64,000 nucleotides of DNA from Sabellastarte sp. h YS-2021 (taxonomy: Eukaryota > Annelida > Polychaeta > Sabellida > Sabellidae). This document shows positions 49,613-62,500 of this stretch, in pieces. The stretch is from positions 37,089,125 through 37,153,124 of the forward strand of contig OZ024935.1 in assembly GCA_964017235.1 (NCBI GenBank). The letters are read 5' to 3'. Position 1 is the first letter of the stretch. Every line of letters starts with the position of its first letter. The notes below the pieces were generated by a model. It was given only the letters and a program-made list of their open reading frames with translations. It was not told the DNA's origin and did no database searches. The position numbers and the translations under genes were made by a program.

Positions 49613-52600
49613 GTTAGAAAAGTGCAGTGTTCCTACCTATATATAATAAGAACATTTGACTTTATTTAAGATTACTGTAGAAATAAAGTTCTCCTACCTT
49701 CAGTGCAGCATTTATTCCACTGAGTTTCTTCTGTACAATTGTTTTTCTTTGTTCATTTTTTTTCTCAATTCGAAATTCACTGATATATATTTATCTTTCA
49801 CTGATACTCAAAATATTCAAATGTAAGAATATGATAAAGTGAAAAATCTCATCTTTAATCTATCTTTGAATCATTTGATACGCCAGTAAAGATACAATCT
49901 AAAAATAATAGCAAATACATGCCCGGAAATTAAACAACACAAAAAAGTACATTTGACTCAGCCACACCCTGACAATGAGATTCTTTATTTTTCTATCCCA
50001 AACCAATTCCGATGGTTTATTGAAAGAGTCCACCTTCTGAAATTAACTTAGTTTTATCTAGTGATGGATTCCTTTGATATTATCTCCACTATCAAGACAC
50101 TCTGTCAGTCCACATCTGTCCCATAGCCAAATCTATTCACAAAAGTAAAAAATAAAAGCACACCCATCTCACAGAACAAGAAGGAAAAAATGGTAGGAGC
50201 AGAAATAAAGCTGCTGGGATTGGTTAGAGTTCACACATAAAGGGAACAAGTCCCGAAGAACAATGGATAAAACATTCTTATCCACTTAAACTCAGGTTTT
50301 AAAGGTTATTGCTTAATTTCAGCATTACTCTTATCATTAATTATTGTTTCTGAAAAAAATGCTTTGCCCTCTACTGATGGAATAGTCTTTTAACGTGAAC
50401 ATAGGGATCAGTAAATGATAGATGATAGATATTTAGTCAGCCTTCTAAGGAAAAACCTTAAATTGAATATCCCTCTGAAGATGAGACACTATCCAATAGT
50501 ATCGTCATATATCAATCAGTCTTATTCCCATCAAATCACACCTCAATGTGTCAGTTGCATCAGCTAATCTGGAAGACTTTTTCTTTCCAGTTATTTTTTT
50601 TTTCAAATAATTTTTTTATTACAAATACATAATCGTGATATTAACCACATCTAAAATCACCACAGATTTTTTTTTTTAATTACTAATAAATAGCAGTCTA
50701 TCTGGCCTAACTTTAAGTCACTGAACAGAGGTTTACAACTGTTTTTCTAGAAGCCATTTTCAAGTTGCTGGTGCTTGCGTCCAATGCAACTGTTTTCCAA
50801 TCGATTGTCATGATAAGGGTGGTAGGTTTTTTTGGTTGGGACATTCATCATACTCCAATCTAACCTCGCCTGGCTGAGGTAATTACCCCCAGCCATTAAT
50901 TAGTCCCATCCCCACACATGTTTTTCTTGTTGCTGTCCTCATTTTGTTTCTGATATAGCACTGTTCATAAGGGAAGGCACTGCATGCAATATTTGATTGG
51001 TAGGAAATGTGACAATTCAATCCCAAAGGAATATTTCGGTTCTAGAAATCCTGATGATTCTTCTGAGGTGATTCCCACATTATTTCTAAACACTGGTCTG
51101 TATGTTACTGAACCTAACTATACTTAGCAAAAGATATTTTTAAAATTTGTTCTTTATAAAACTTCTGTTTGTTTCTTTTTTGGTTATTTTTTATAAATAA
51201 TTCCACCCATTTTATCATCTTGTGCACAGACATGCTTTTATTCTTATCTCCTGAGATAATCATATAACATTGATATAACTTTCATCTTGCTCGTAAGGAT
51301 AAAAATATTTGGAGGGCGACCGACCTCTGATACTTTGAGCCCTAACCTTAACCCATCAGGCACATGGTATCACAATTACTTTTGGTCAAATTATGGTCTT
51401 GAGGACATTTGGATGTCTAAATGAAATCGGTCATATGACACTATCAGTTTTATATAATTTAGACAACAACCGATATTGTTCTACATCGGTTTACATCCTC
51501 ACTACTATGATATCACTTCTACTTCGTGTTGATTCATCAAACAATACCAAACAAAGGTGATCTCATACAATATAGCAATGAGCTGTAATAGGGGATCATG
51601 GGAAAATATCATCAGACATACAACACCAAACAGTTAGAATTAAATAGGCACATCATTTTAACACAACCATTTCACAACATTGGAGATACATATAATATTG
51701 TCACGGTGGGGAATCCAATAAAAAGGTAAAATTTATCCTCTGAGGACTGAAGAGCAATGCTAAATTAATGTTTACTTTAGACCCCTTCAACCATTTATAA
51801 ATGTCATTTAGATGTCCGGAAAATGGTGTCTAAATGGCATCATGAAGATGATGCCATTCAGATTTTCGTTTCTGATCAATGTTAGACGTTGATTTGACAT
51901 CATTGCCGACCTCATTTAGACATCCAAATGACGTCATTTACCAGCTGGGAAGTGAAAACAGCTGGTTGAAGATTGAATCCAACACCATCCAGATATATCC
52001 CTAGCTCTGTAGTATTCACTGTTTTTCTCTGTCACAAAAACATGATATTCCGTCCAAAATAGATCAAACTTGGTAAAAAAGAGAGACTTGTTCTGATGAC
52101 CTTACAATAAACAGTATGTGCAAATGAATTTCAGCTGCAGTAATTGCAATACTTTGCTAATTGAGGACTTGTCATTGAATATCTATCAAGCTGATCACCG
52201 AGCATTTGATTATGGGTGTGTCATTAATTGACACGCCATGTTAGCAACGTAATGCAAGTTCATTGCCTTTTTCTTTCTCAGTTTAAAGGACTTGAGGTGA
52301 TTTAGTAATTATTCTAATTTCAAACGTACTTGAGCCAACAAGGAAAACTGCAACATTGGACTTTTCATAATCGTATAAAGTAATTTATGTATCCTTCCTT
52401 TCACCTGAGCAAAAACCTGCAACAATAACTATTGGTATTTTGTTTGTGAGTAGTTTTAAGCCTATCTTATACATTAATCAATATTATATACTATTCACCA
52501 AGTCAATATTAGTTTTCCAATTCGTAAAACCATGAACTCAAATGGGCCCAAAACTTAACCATATTTCGAAAATAATTAACAACCTATACTTCTAGCTATC

Positions 52601-52654
52601 AAAGTCAAAATAAGGGCCTTACATCTCATTCAACATTCAGGGTCATGTGGGTAT

Positions 52655-52757
52655 AGGGCTTCCACATTGCCACTTGTGGGAGTCATACCCACACAGAGAT
52701 GACAGTCTATGATTAGATGCCACCCATGCTAACCCATTCCGCCACTAGTGATTTCCT
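52655..52757 (-). mobile_element. tRNA-like SINE fragment
   Basis: Minus strand: TGGCGGAATGGGTTAGCATG (A box) and GGGTATGACTCCC (B-box position). The spacing between them is tRNA-like but long; no cloverleaf found. Confidence 0.45.
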
Positions 52758-54991
52758 ACTAGATGTCAAAGTCAAATAACCTCATTTGTAGAAAATCATC
52801 AAATCTAGAAGCTGGCTTGATGAACCTGACCATCCCCTTGGCCACGCGTGGACCAAAAAAGCTGTTGCTTTATTGTTCTTTCTCCTGTTGAGTGGAATAA
52901 GCTCAAACAGCATCACATGAGATATCCATGGCTCCATGGCTTCAGACAAATGCTTTTCTTGATGATTGCCTTTTTCTTCTCAGTCATTTCTAGTATATCC
53001 TCAAAAGATACAGATAGGGTATTATTGACCAGTTCTTTATTTACTTCTTGGTGAAGCATTCCAACCATCCAATATTGTTGAATCATGTGGAATTACAGCT
53101 GACACAGTATTTTTTTATTTTTCTACCTAAACAAGACTGTAAGTCCTGCCATTATCACCTTTATGGTATTACGAAACCTAGAATATGACACTGATATGGT
53201 CATGCTTGGCAGTCTTGTGTGGTGACTACTGTATCAGTTGTTGTTTTCTACCTATCTGAGTTTTTTTAGGTTTACTCTCATATACATTCAAAGAAACTCC
53301 ATCTCTTCTGTTCAGTGCTCGGGCTTTGTTGTTTCCATATAATTTCTGCCAAGGTCACTTTCACTCTGTCCGAGTTATACTTTCACCACATTTTTTCGAT
53401 TATCCAGCTTCCCCATTCTTCATTATTTACAGCAACTGATACCATTATCTGCAGCTGGTGACATACATTTTAAATTGCATGTTTTGACATAATTCTACAA
53501 GAAATCTTAATGTGTCAATTGTGTGTCATAAGCCTGGTTATTAAAATAACTACACAATATTATTTAATGTATTTAAATATATAACATGCGGCACAATATA
53601 TCTATCTGTCTATAACTGGCACCTAGATTTTGTGGTTAACTTAAAACATAAGTAAATATATTTCATATTATAATGATACAGTACAAGTTATTGCCTATTT
53701 CTACAACCAAATGTTATGAAAATGGAGAGGTTTTTGAGGGTTTATTTAACACTTAATGAGTGTAATTCTGCTGATAGAAACAATACCATTCTACCATAGC
53801 ATACTGTCAAGCTTCACAAACCACACCCTTTACAATTTACTTAGACAATTACACCCGTGCCCTTGACACCAGATACTGTGTATGTATCTTACATTATAAA
53901 GAAAGTTATTGTTCCAGGAATCATAAAAACTAAAGTGATTTTAAAAGTCTATTTTCTCTTTTCTAAGCCAGTTTTAACATTTCCTCTTTTTAATATCTGG
54001 TGCATAATAATGTAGTAAGGGAAATCTGTACTGTGACCCGAACTATTTATTCAGCAGAATGCAATTCAATGAAGAATAATTCTCAAGGTTTGAGTTCTTA
54101 ACTTGGATAAATTGCTGGTGAAGAGTAAAGTGGTGTAGGTTTTAAGTGACAGGTTTGGTTTAGCTTTGTAAAACTTACAGAAAAGCCAATTCATACAAGC
54201 CGAGATCAAGCCAGAGCCACCAAGATTACCCAGAGTGTCATTTATCACCCAGAGTAAAGCTGTGTCTTTCATTAACTCCAAATCTCCATGAGAATGTTTC
54301 CAGAGAAAATATATTTTTCTTATCACTTGATACCAATGCACAAATTTCCGATAAGGTGTCCTGATAATGTCCGTCTTTAAATGTTATGCAAGATGTTTCA
54401 GAGCCACTATGGGGGAGCAATCCCAAAACATATTGGTTATTGGCGCAGTTGGGGTCAGACTGAATCACTCGCCAATACTTATGGCTGTTTTATGCAGTGT
54501 TTGGTATACTCCGTTCAAAATGTTACCTTTTCACCCAAAATGTTATGAATGCCTTGTTAGCTAATTGATGTATTTTGTGCAAAGATTTTCTTACATGAAT
54601 TTTAGTTGTCATACCTTAATACATACATCAAGAAAGCCAGGATAATCTGGATCACAACCACCAGTTCTGAGGTCTTTGGAAGTAATCACTCAAAAGTATG
54701 CAGACACTAGCTTTTTGTGGACTTTTTACGTTGAACCTAGTGATTGTAGGCCAGATTACTGTTACTTCATATCCATTCAGATTTGTACTTTATCTGTTTC
54801 AGACATGTACACATTTTTTTTTTGTTTTCATAAGGTACTTGTACAATTTTTTTGTCAAATTTATAATTTATTTACCCTTTTTGCACAATATATACATTGC
54901 TCAGTGGGAGGGCGAGAGTATCGCATCCTCCATCAGGGGCTTACAAAAATCATACACAGTATAACATATAGAGATTTAATGACAATAACAC

Positions 54992-55585
54992 AAAATTTTA
55001 TTCCATTGCTTATCTCTTTCTTTGTTTTTAAATGAAAAGCATATTTTAAAGCAACACTAAAATTGAACTATTTCAATTTTTTATACATTATACTTTTATA
55101 TCTCCTTCTGGATAAACACCATTTATAAAGACAACAAACAAAGCATACATTTATTTTGTACAAATAGTTACGCAGAGTAACTTAGTTAACCCTTCAGTTA
55201 AGGCTTCAGTTAGCTGCTGAAATATGGGCCAACCATCCCTACTATGCATCACTGCACATTATAAGTAACAGTCAAAGAAGTTAATTATACAAAATTAAAT
55301 TCCATTGTTTAGCTCTTTGTTGTTGTTTTTTTCACAGTAAAAGCATATTTGAAAGTAGCACTGAGATTGCACTGTTTCATTTTTAAAACACTTATTATAT
55401 TATCATTTTAGAACTATTCTTGGATGCACAACATTTATAAAAGACAAAAGCATACATTTGCAATAGTGAAGCAGAATAAGTAAGTTAACCCTTCATTTAA
55501 GCTTACAGCTGCTGAACTATGGGTCAACCATCAATGCTATACAACACTACACATTGTAAGTAAAAGTCAAAGATGTTAACATCAC
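54992..55585. repeat. diverged ~298-bp tandem duplication
   Basis: Copy 1 starts 'aaaattttattccattgctt' at 54992 and copy 2 'aaaattaaattccattgttt' at 55291. Order is kept throughout: 'aaaagcatatttt', 'ttaacccttcagtt', 'gctgctgaaatatgggccaa', 'gtaacagtcaaag'. Copies differ at many positions and by small indels, so it is an old two-copy duplication. Confidence 0.8.
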
Positions 55586-55699
55586 AAAAAAAGAAGAGTA
55601 GTTTGATAAAGAAAAGATGCTTATTGGTTATTACAAATGAAACAATATACACTTTATCATATATTTAAATATTTTTTATCTTTGATTAACATTTAACAA

Positions 55700-58095
55700 A
55701 ATAGAATGAAACCCCTGTCCATAAAATGATAATTGTTGTTTTATCATTTCTATAGAATTCATTGATCTGAAGTCTCCGTTATTCCATTATTATGAACCCT
55801 CTTTCTATGCAATTTTTATAATAAAGACATTTGCCTTTTTATTTGAATTTTCGTTTCCCAAGCAAGGACTGTGTAACAACTTTTGCATCCTTTAACTTGT
55901 TAATTGGTCTTCTTGTTATACATGAATTGTAAGATGTAATGATTTACTGATAAAATGGTGGTGCTTTTGTAAAAACCTCAAAATTTTTTACTTTTTGGAA
56001 TTGATTTTCATTAACAGATTTTTATCTATACCAATTGGTTCCACATACATGTCCATTGTCTATTGCACTATTTTCATTTAATAGTTTGGGAAGCCAAGAA
56101 GATTTTAGAGCTTGATGTTTAGACTCAATATCAATCATATTGAGACCTCCATTGCTATAGCAGTACACTTTTTTATTTTGTGAGTTTTACCCCATAAATT
56201 TTTAAGAGTATTGCATCTATTTTATGAAGTATATTATCGCATGTATAATATTGTCAAATTATATATCAGTTTTGGGACAATAAGGTTGTTGATCACAACT
56301 ATTTTACCATAATATGTTAATTTTCTATTACTCCAATTTAATAGAAGAGTTTCAATTTCACTAAGTTTCATTTCCCAGTTGTATTTTTTAAATATACTTT
56401 GATCTGTACCAATATAGATTTCCAAACATTTCACTGGACCCTTGGATAATCTAATTCCTTCATCAATATTAGAGTTGTGTTTTAAAGTACCAATTCAAAT
56501 GCCTTTGCACTTATCTACATTGAGTTCAAGCCCTGAAACATCCATAAATGTTTTACTATTCTCAAAGCATGGGTGATTGGTTATTTTCTAGGGTCAGAGT
56601 CGTGTCATCTGCATATTGTGTCAGTGTCGACCTTTTTTCAAAGAGCTTGATTGCTTTTATGTCTTCTGCATCTCTGATCTCAATAGCCAGGAATTCCCAG
56701 GCAAGTATAAATAACAGTGCTGATACAGCACATCCTTGTCTAATACCTCTACCCATTTGTGATTCCTTTGAGACCCATCCATTGTTCTTTACACTAAATG
56801 TTGGTTTATTATATAGAATTTTTATCCATCAAATGAACCGGTTACCATTGTGATCACAAGAAATGAGGTTTGGGATGGCTCTCTGAAGATGCTGAGCAAG
56901 GACAAAAGTTAAGATTTTATAATTGCAATTAGTTAAACTAATTGGTCTGTAATTTTTTAATAAAGCTTTATCACTTTTCTTGAAAATTATTATAATTATT
57001 GACTTTTGTGTACTATAAGGCAGAACACCCTTATGGAAAATTTCGTCACTCATTCTCATATAAATATGTTCAATTTATTTCCAGAACACTTCAGGAGTAA
57101 GACTCTCACTACCAGGTGACTTATTCTTTTTCAGATTATTGACAACTTTAATGTACTTCATCATTTGTTAATGGGCTTTCACATACTTTCACATATTTTT
57201 CATATAAAAAGTTTACTTTTGTGAAGTTATTCAGATATTCATTTACCCTTTCCATGGAGATATTTGTTTTTTATGTAAGTTGCTATAAAAATTCAGAGTT
57301 GCTTTTGGCATTTCCTGATCATTTTAAATCACTTGACCTTCAGAGTACATTTTTGTTATTACATTAGCAGCTTGTCACTGCTTTTAAAGATTTAAAAATA
57401 TCTTGAAGGAATGTTGCCTTCTTCAATCCATTTAATTCTTGCCTTTATACATGCGCCTTTTGCTTTTAGGCTGCAGGAGTTTCTTTGTTTACTTTCAAGT
57501 TCTGACTTGAGCAGTTTACTATATTCTAACCGCTCTTTCTCATTATGAGTTAAACTGCCTTTGATTTCCAAAGTCAATACATTTTTGTTGATACTGTCTA
57601 ATTGATGTTGAATATATTTGAGCATATCTTTTCTTTGTCTGGATTTTTCCTTACAATGTGATATAGAAAATTCTTTAATGTTTGTTTTAACAAGTTCACA
57701 GATTAGTTGATAATATTTAAGATCTTGATGTTCTTGCGAAGTTTTGGCAATGACCTCTTTGGTTTTAATCAAGATATTGCTTATCATTGAAGGCAGAATT
57801 ATTTAGTTTCCAGTAACCTAGACCCGTTTCGGTAGGTAAATTATGAAAGATATTTTTCAAGCTGAATGACCAATGACTCCTAGATTTTTAATTGGCTGTG
57901 TGATGGTGTTATTTTCTATTTCATAATTCATAGCTTGTGATACAAGGATATAGTCTATTCTACTGTAACTGTTGCACTTTTTATCATAATAGGTATAGCC
58001 AAGTATATTTGGATTAGTTAGCAGCCAACTATCATTTAATTTGCATTGAATTAATAGTTTTTCAAATGAAGCTGAAGCTGTTACAAACATTTAGA
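55700..58095 (-). mobile_element. decayed LINE ORF2 (endonuclease tail, RT, C-terminal region)
   Basis: Reading right to left on the minus strand: SRIDYILVS near 57940 (end of an APE-type endonuclease); a Lys/Glu-rich linker at 57392-57787 ending KARIKWIEEGNIPSRYF; then KNYRPISLTNCNYKIL in 56829-57059 and RQGCAVSALLF with QYADDTTL in 56562-56756 (RT blocks). A thumb-like segment with RKLTYYGKIVVINNLIVPKL lies at 56234-56434. The arrangement and wording fit L1/Tx1-like LINEs and resemble the remnant at 24290-26040. Stops and frameshifts occur throughout. Most of the endonuclease is absent. Confidence 0.85.
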
Positions 58096-58173
58096 ACATG
58101 TCTAGTATATGACATTAATGTTAGCTTACTCATCATTGTTCTTTTCATTGGTGCTTTCATTACAAGGTTTTCA

Positions 58174-59378
58174 GCAGCTTGCCATCTTGTTCTTTCCAGG
58201 CCATGCACTCTTTTTGAAAGTCAGACATTGCTCCTTGGTTGGACCAATGGACCAGAATAAGTCACCAGAAACTGCTTCTGCAATCACCCCTTCTGAGTTA
58301 ATGAGAGCCTCACAGAATTCTGGGCAGCAGTTTGCTTGGTATGAAGAACCTGTTCCATTGCTTTTTCTTTCTGATCTATCCAGTTTGGGTTGAAGGGGAG
58401 ATAACTGGTTTCTATCTTGGCTTGATAAGCACTTTTAGCTTCAAGAATTCACTCAGCCACTTTATCCTTTCCAGTCTGTATAGCTTTTGAGTATTGATAT
58501 GCATGCTCTGATGACCTATGCAATACCCCAAAGACCTTAACTTCACATGGATAGAAATTGCTGGGGTGGTCGGACTTTCCTACAAAAGTAATTACATACT
58601 TGAGTTGCTGTTTTGCAGAACCTGGATAAACTTTTTCCACTGGACTATGACTCTTCCCCTTGCAAATTATACAACAGGGTTCACTTGTACATCGCCTTTT
58701 GAAATGGACATAGTTCGTACAGTGCTTGTGGGTCATACTGGGTTGGTCCCTATAAAAATGCTGATACTTGTATCACCTATCCAGGTTTTCCTGGGCAAGG
58801 ACTCCTCAAATTTATCAACAAACACAATTTGGTCACCATTCATCCATTCTGTCAGTTCATTGCTTTCATTTCTGGCTTTAGCAAATTCCACCTTACCTAT
58901 GAGTTTTATTCCATGGTTAATCAACTATTGTTCTATGCATTTATTTCATTTTAAGAGGGGCATATCTTTAATTGTGACTTTCATAACACTGGTCTGTTTC
59001 CCCAGTGGCCAATCTGGCTCTCAGTGGATTGTTAGTGAACACATTGACACATTGATCTCTAATTTCCACTTTGTTGGAAAGGACAGTAACTCTAGTCTCT
59101 TTAATTTTGAGGTATATTTGCCACAACATGCCAATTCTCTGAACACACATCAAACTGTCTTTCTTAATCTGTTTGCACACCGCTTCACAAAGTTCATATT
59201 CTTTTAAAGTTTTAAAGGCTGGTATTTCTCCAGCTTTAACAAACACAGGGTCTACTTTGGGCAGTTTCATGATTCTGTTGTGTTGAAGAAAGACCACTTT
59301 GCTAATCGGTATTAATTGAAGCCTTTGTTGTGGAAGCTGTGTACAATGTGTACACAATGCACTAATTAACTTTTTCAA
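58174..59378 (-). pseudogene. LINE ORF1 remnant with CCHC-like knuckle and NADAR domain
   Basis: On the minus strand, 59378-58968 encodes the N-terminal ORF1 part (KTLKEYELCEAVCKQIKKD and IRDQCVNVFTNNPLRARL). A frameshift near 58985 leads into 58924-58733 (EFAKARNESNELTEWMNGDQ, ending PRKTWIGDTSISIF). A Cys/His cluster follows (C-TNYVHFKRR-C, CCIIC, H, about 58721-58640). From 58598 to about 58174 the protein reads as a NADAR/YbiA-like domain: SNFYP, SSEHAYQYSKA, then past a stop (58449) NPNW, and in another frame EALINSEGVIAEAV, FWSIG and WPGKNKM. NADAR domains are linked to ADP-ribose/NAD-related chemistry; a role in this element is unknown. ORF2 lies just downstream on the same strand, so the two are parts of one dead element. 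Confidence 0.75.
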
Positions 59379-59587
59379 TCTTTGTATATTTAGTTTAAAT
59401 ATTACACCACTTTCACATTATTTTAATCAAATTCATCACACTTTAAAGATAAATTCATTAACATCATATGCTCACTGAATCAATACAATCTTTTGCATAA
59501 TATTTTCCACTTTTTAATAGGGAGAAATAAGTTTTTCCTAGAGCTAAATAAAAAAAAACAAAACAAAAAAACTAGGCTAAGAACTAG

Positions 59588-62500
59588 TTAAATAATTTAT
59601 GTTCAGACATGTAAGGCTCCAAATGCACCTAAAATGCACTCCCAATACATGTATTTTGAGCTTGGTATGTATTTCTTAATGAATGCACTACTTAATTCTC
59701 TCTTAGTGGGGCCAACTTTCGCCCAAAATATAGTTTGCACCCATACATCTGCCTTATTGGTCAAAATATGAGCAAACCTTAAGGCAACCCCCAGAAGCCG
59801 AAGGACAGGCATGCTGGGGCCCATATACCACACCAGTAATCACTGCTAAAACCTATGGCTGAAACCTATGCAGTCAGATTTAGTACCTTACAGACTATTT
59901 TCTGGCCAAATTTCAGGATTATAGACCAACATTTACTACTCACTTGGGGTGATTTACATGTATTTTACACCATTTTAACAGCAATATTCGGATTAAATAA
60001 TTTCTGTTCAGACATGTAATGCTCCAATTTTGCCTAAAATGTCCTCATTTCTGATCAAAACATGTCTGAAATTAAATAAGTGCTGCAGATTGACCACAAT
60101 ATGATATACCTGAAATTACCCCTCATGAGGGGGGGCAGACCAGGCCCACACCCCGAAACTGAAATTCCAAATATGGCCCTCGAGTTTGTCAGACAAATGC
60201 AATTTAATTCTATGATGAAAACTGAGTTTCCTGTGAAAATTTGAGCCAGATCCAACCCATTTAAGGGGTGTTTTGAGCTGAATTTAAAGTTTGTGGTACC
60301 CTCGCTACATGCACTCCCAGTACATGTATTTTGAGCTGGGTATGTATTTCTTAATGAATACACTACTTATTTCTCTTTTAGTGGTGCCCACTCTCGCCAA
60401 AAATATGGTTTACAGCCTTACTTCTGCCTTATTGGTCAAAATATGAGCAAACCTTAAGGCACCCCCCAGAAGGCGAATTACAGGCCTGCTGGGGCCCATA
60501 TACCACACCAGTAATCACTGCTATACTGGATGTAATTCTAAAACCTATGCAGTCATCTGCCACTGTGGCCTAGCGGGTAACACACTTGTCTAGGAACTCA
60601 GAAGACGTGGGTTCAATCCCAGGTACAGGCAGATACATAGTGGCTCGGATGACCACTTAAAATGGCGGTCCTCTGTCATTGGGTCCTATCCCCAGTGGCA
60701 GGTTAAAGAACCTCAAGGACGTTGATAAATGGTCATCCTTGAGCCTCTATCTTCCAGTTAGGGGAATGTCAGTTACTTGTGAGTTGGGGCTGTACCTGTA
60801 CAGTCGGATTGGTTAAATAGCGCTTTGAGTCCTGTAGTATATGGAGATATTGCGCTGAGTATAAATACATAATAATAATAATAATAATAATAATTAGTAG
60901 GTTGCAGACTATTTTCTGGCCAAATATCAGGATTATAGACCAACATTTACTACTCATTTGGGCTGATTTACATGTATTTTACACCATTTTAACAGCAATA
61001 TTCGGATTAAATAATTTCTGTTCAGACATGTAATGCTCCAATTTTGCCTAAAATGTCCTCATTTCTGATCAAAACATGTCTAAAATTAAATAAGTGCTGC
61101 AGATTGACCACAATATGATATACCTGAAATTACCCCTCATGAGAGGGGGCAGACCAGGCCCACACCCCGAAACTGAAATTCCAAATATGGCCCTCGAGTT
61201 TGTCAGACAAATGCAATTTAATTCTATGATGAAAACTGAGTTTCCTGTGAAAATTTGAGCCAGATCCAACCCATTTAAGGGGTGTTTTGAGCTGAATTTA
61301 AAGTTTGTGGTACCCTCGCTACATGCACTCCCAGTACATGTATTTTGAGCTGGGTATGTATTTCTTAATGAATACACTACTTATTTCTCTTTTAGTGGTG
61401 CCCACTCTCGCCAAAAATATGGTTTACAGCCTTACTTCTGCCTTATTGGTCAAAATATGAGCAAACCTTAAGGCACCCCCCAGAAGGCGAATTACAGGCC
61501 TGCTGGGGCCCATATACCACACCAGTAATCACTGCTATACTGGATGTAATTCTAAAACCTATGCAGTCAGATTTAGTAGGTTGCAGACTATTTTCTGGCC
61601 AAATTTCAGGATTATAGACCAACATTTACTACTCATTTGGGCTGATTTACATGTATTTTACACCATTTTAACAGCAATATTCGGATTAAATAATTTCTGT
61701 TCAGACATGTAATGCTCCAATTTTGCCTAAAATGTCCTCATTTCTGATCAAAACATGTCTGAAATTAAATAAGTGCTGCAGATTGACCACAATATGATAT
61801 ACCTGAAATTACCCCTCATGAGGGGGGGCAGACCAGGCCCACACCCCGAAACTGAAATTCCAAATATGGCCCTCGAGTTTGTCAGCCAAATGCAATTTAA
61901 TTCTATGATGAAAACTGAGTTTCCTGTGAAAATTTGAGCCAGATCCAACCCATTTAAGGGGTGTTTTGAGCTGAATTTAAAGTTTGTGGTACCCTCGCTA
62001 CATGCACTCCCAGTACATGTATTTTGAGCTGGGTATGTATTTCTTAATGAATACACTACTTATTTCTCTTTTAGTGGTGCCCACTCTCGCCAGAAATATG
62101 GTTTACAGCCTTACTTCTGCCTTATTGGTCAAAATATGAGCAAACCTTAAGGCACCCCCCAGAAGGCGAATTACAGGCCTGCTGGGGCCCATATACCACA
62201 CCAGTAATCACTGCTATACTGGATGTAATTCTAAAACCTATGCAGTCAGATTTAGTAGGTTGCAGACTATTTTCTGGCCAAATTTCAGGATTATAGACCA
62301 ACATTTACTACTCATTTGGGCTGATTTACATGTATTTTACACCATTTTAACAGCAATATTCGGATTAAATAATTTCTGTTCAGACATGTAATGCTCCAAT
62401 TTTGCCTAAAATGTCCTCATTTCTGATCAAAACATGTCTGAAATTAAATAAGTGCTGCAGATTGACCACAATATGATATACCTGAAATTACCCCTCATGA

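Larger units (their letters stand above)
46891..54990. other. long gene-poor interval
   Basis: No exon with domain evidence. It holds tRNA-like fragments (47788, 52655), a CACTC-type element end (49610), an A-rich/CAAA repeat (48947-48994) and inverted GTCTAAATG motifs (51396-51935). Confidence 0.4.

Noticed and set aside
54676-55035. 119-codon hydrophobic frame
   Set aside because: AT-rich, Phe/Ile/Tyr-rich by composition. It runs into the 298-bp duplication and matches no family I know.
58518-59207. 229-codon plus-strand frame
   Set aside because: It is the antisense shadow of the LINE ORF1/NADAR remnant, where the minus strand shows recognisable motifs.
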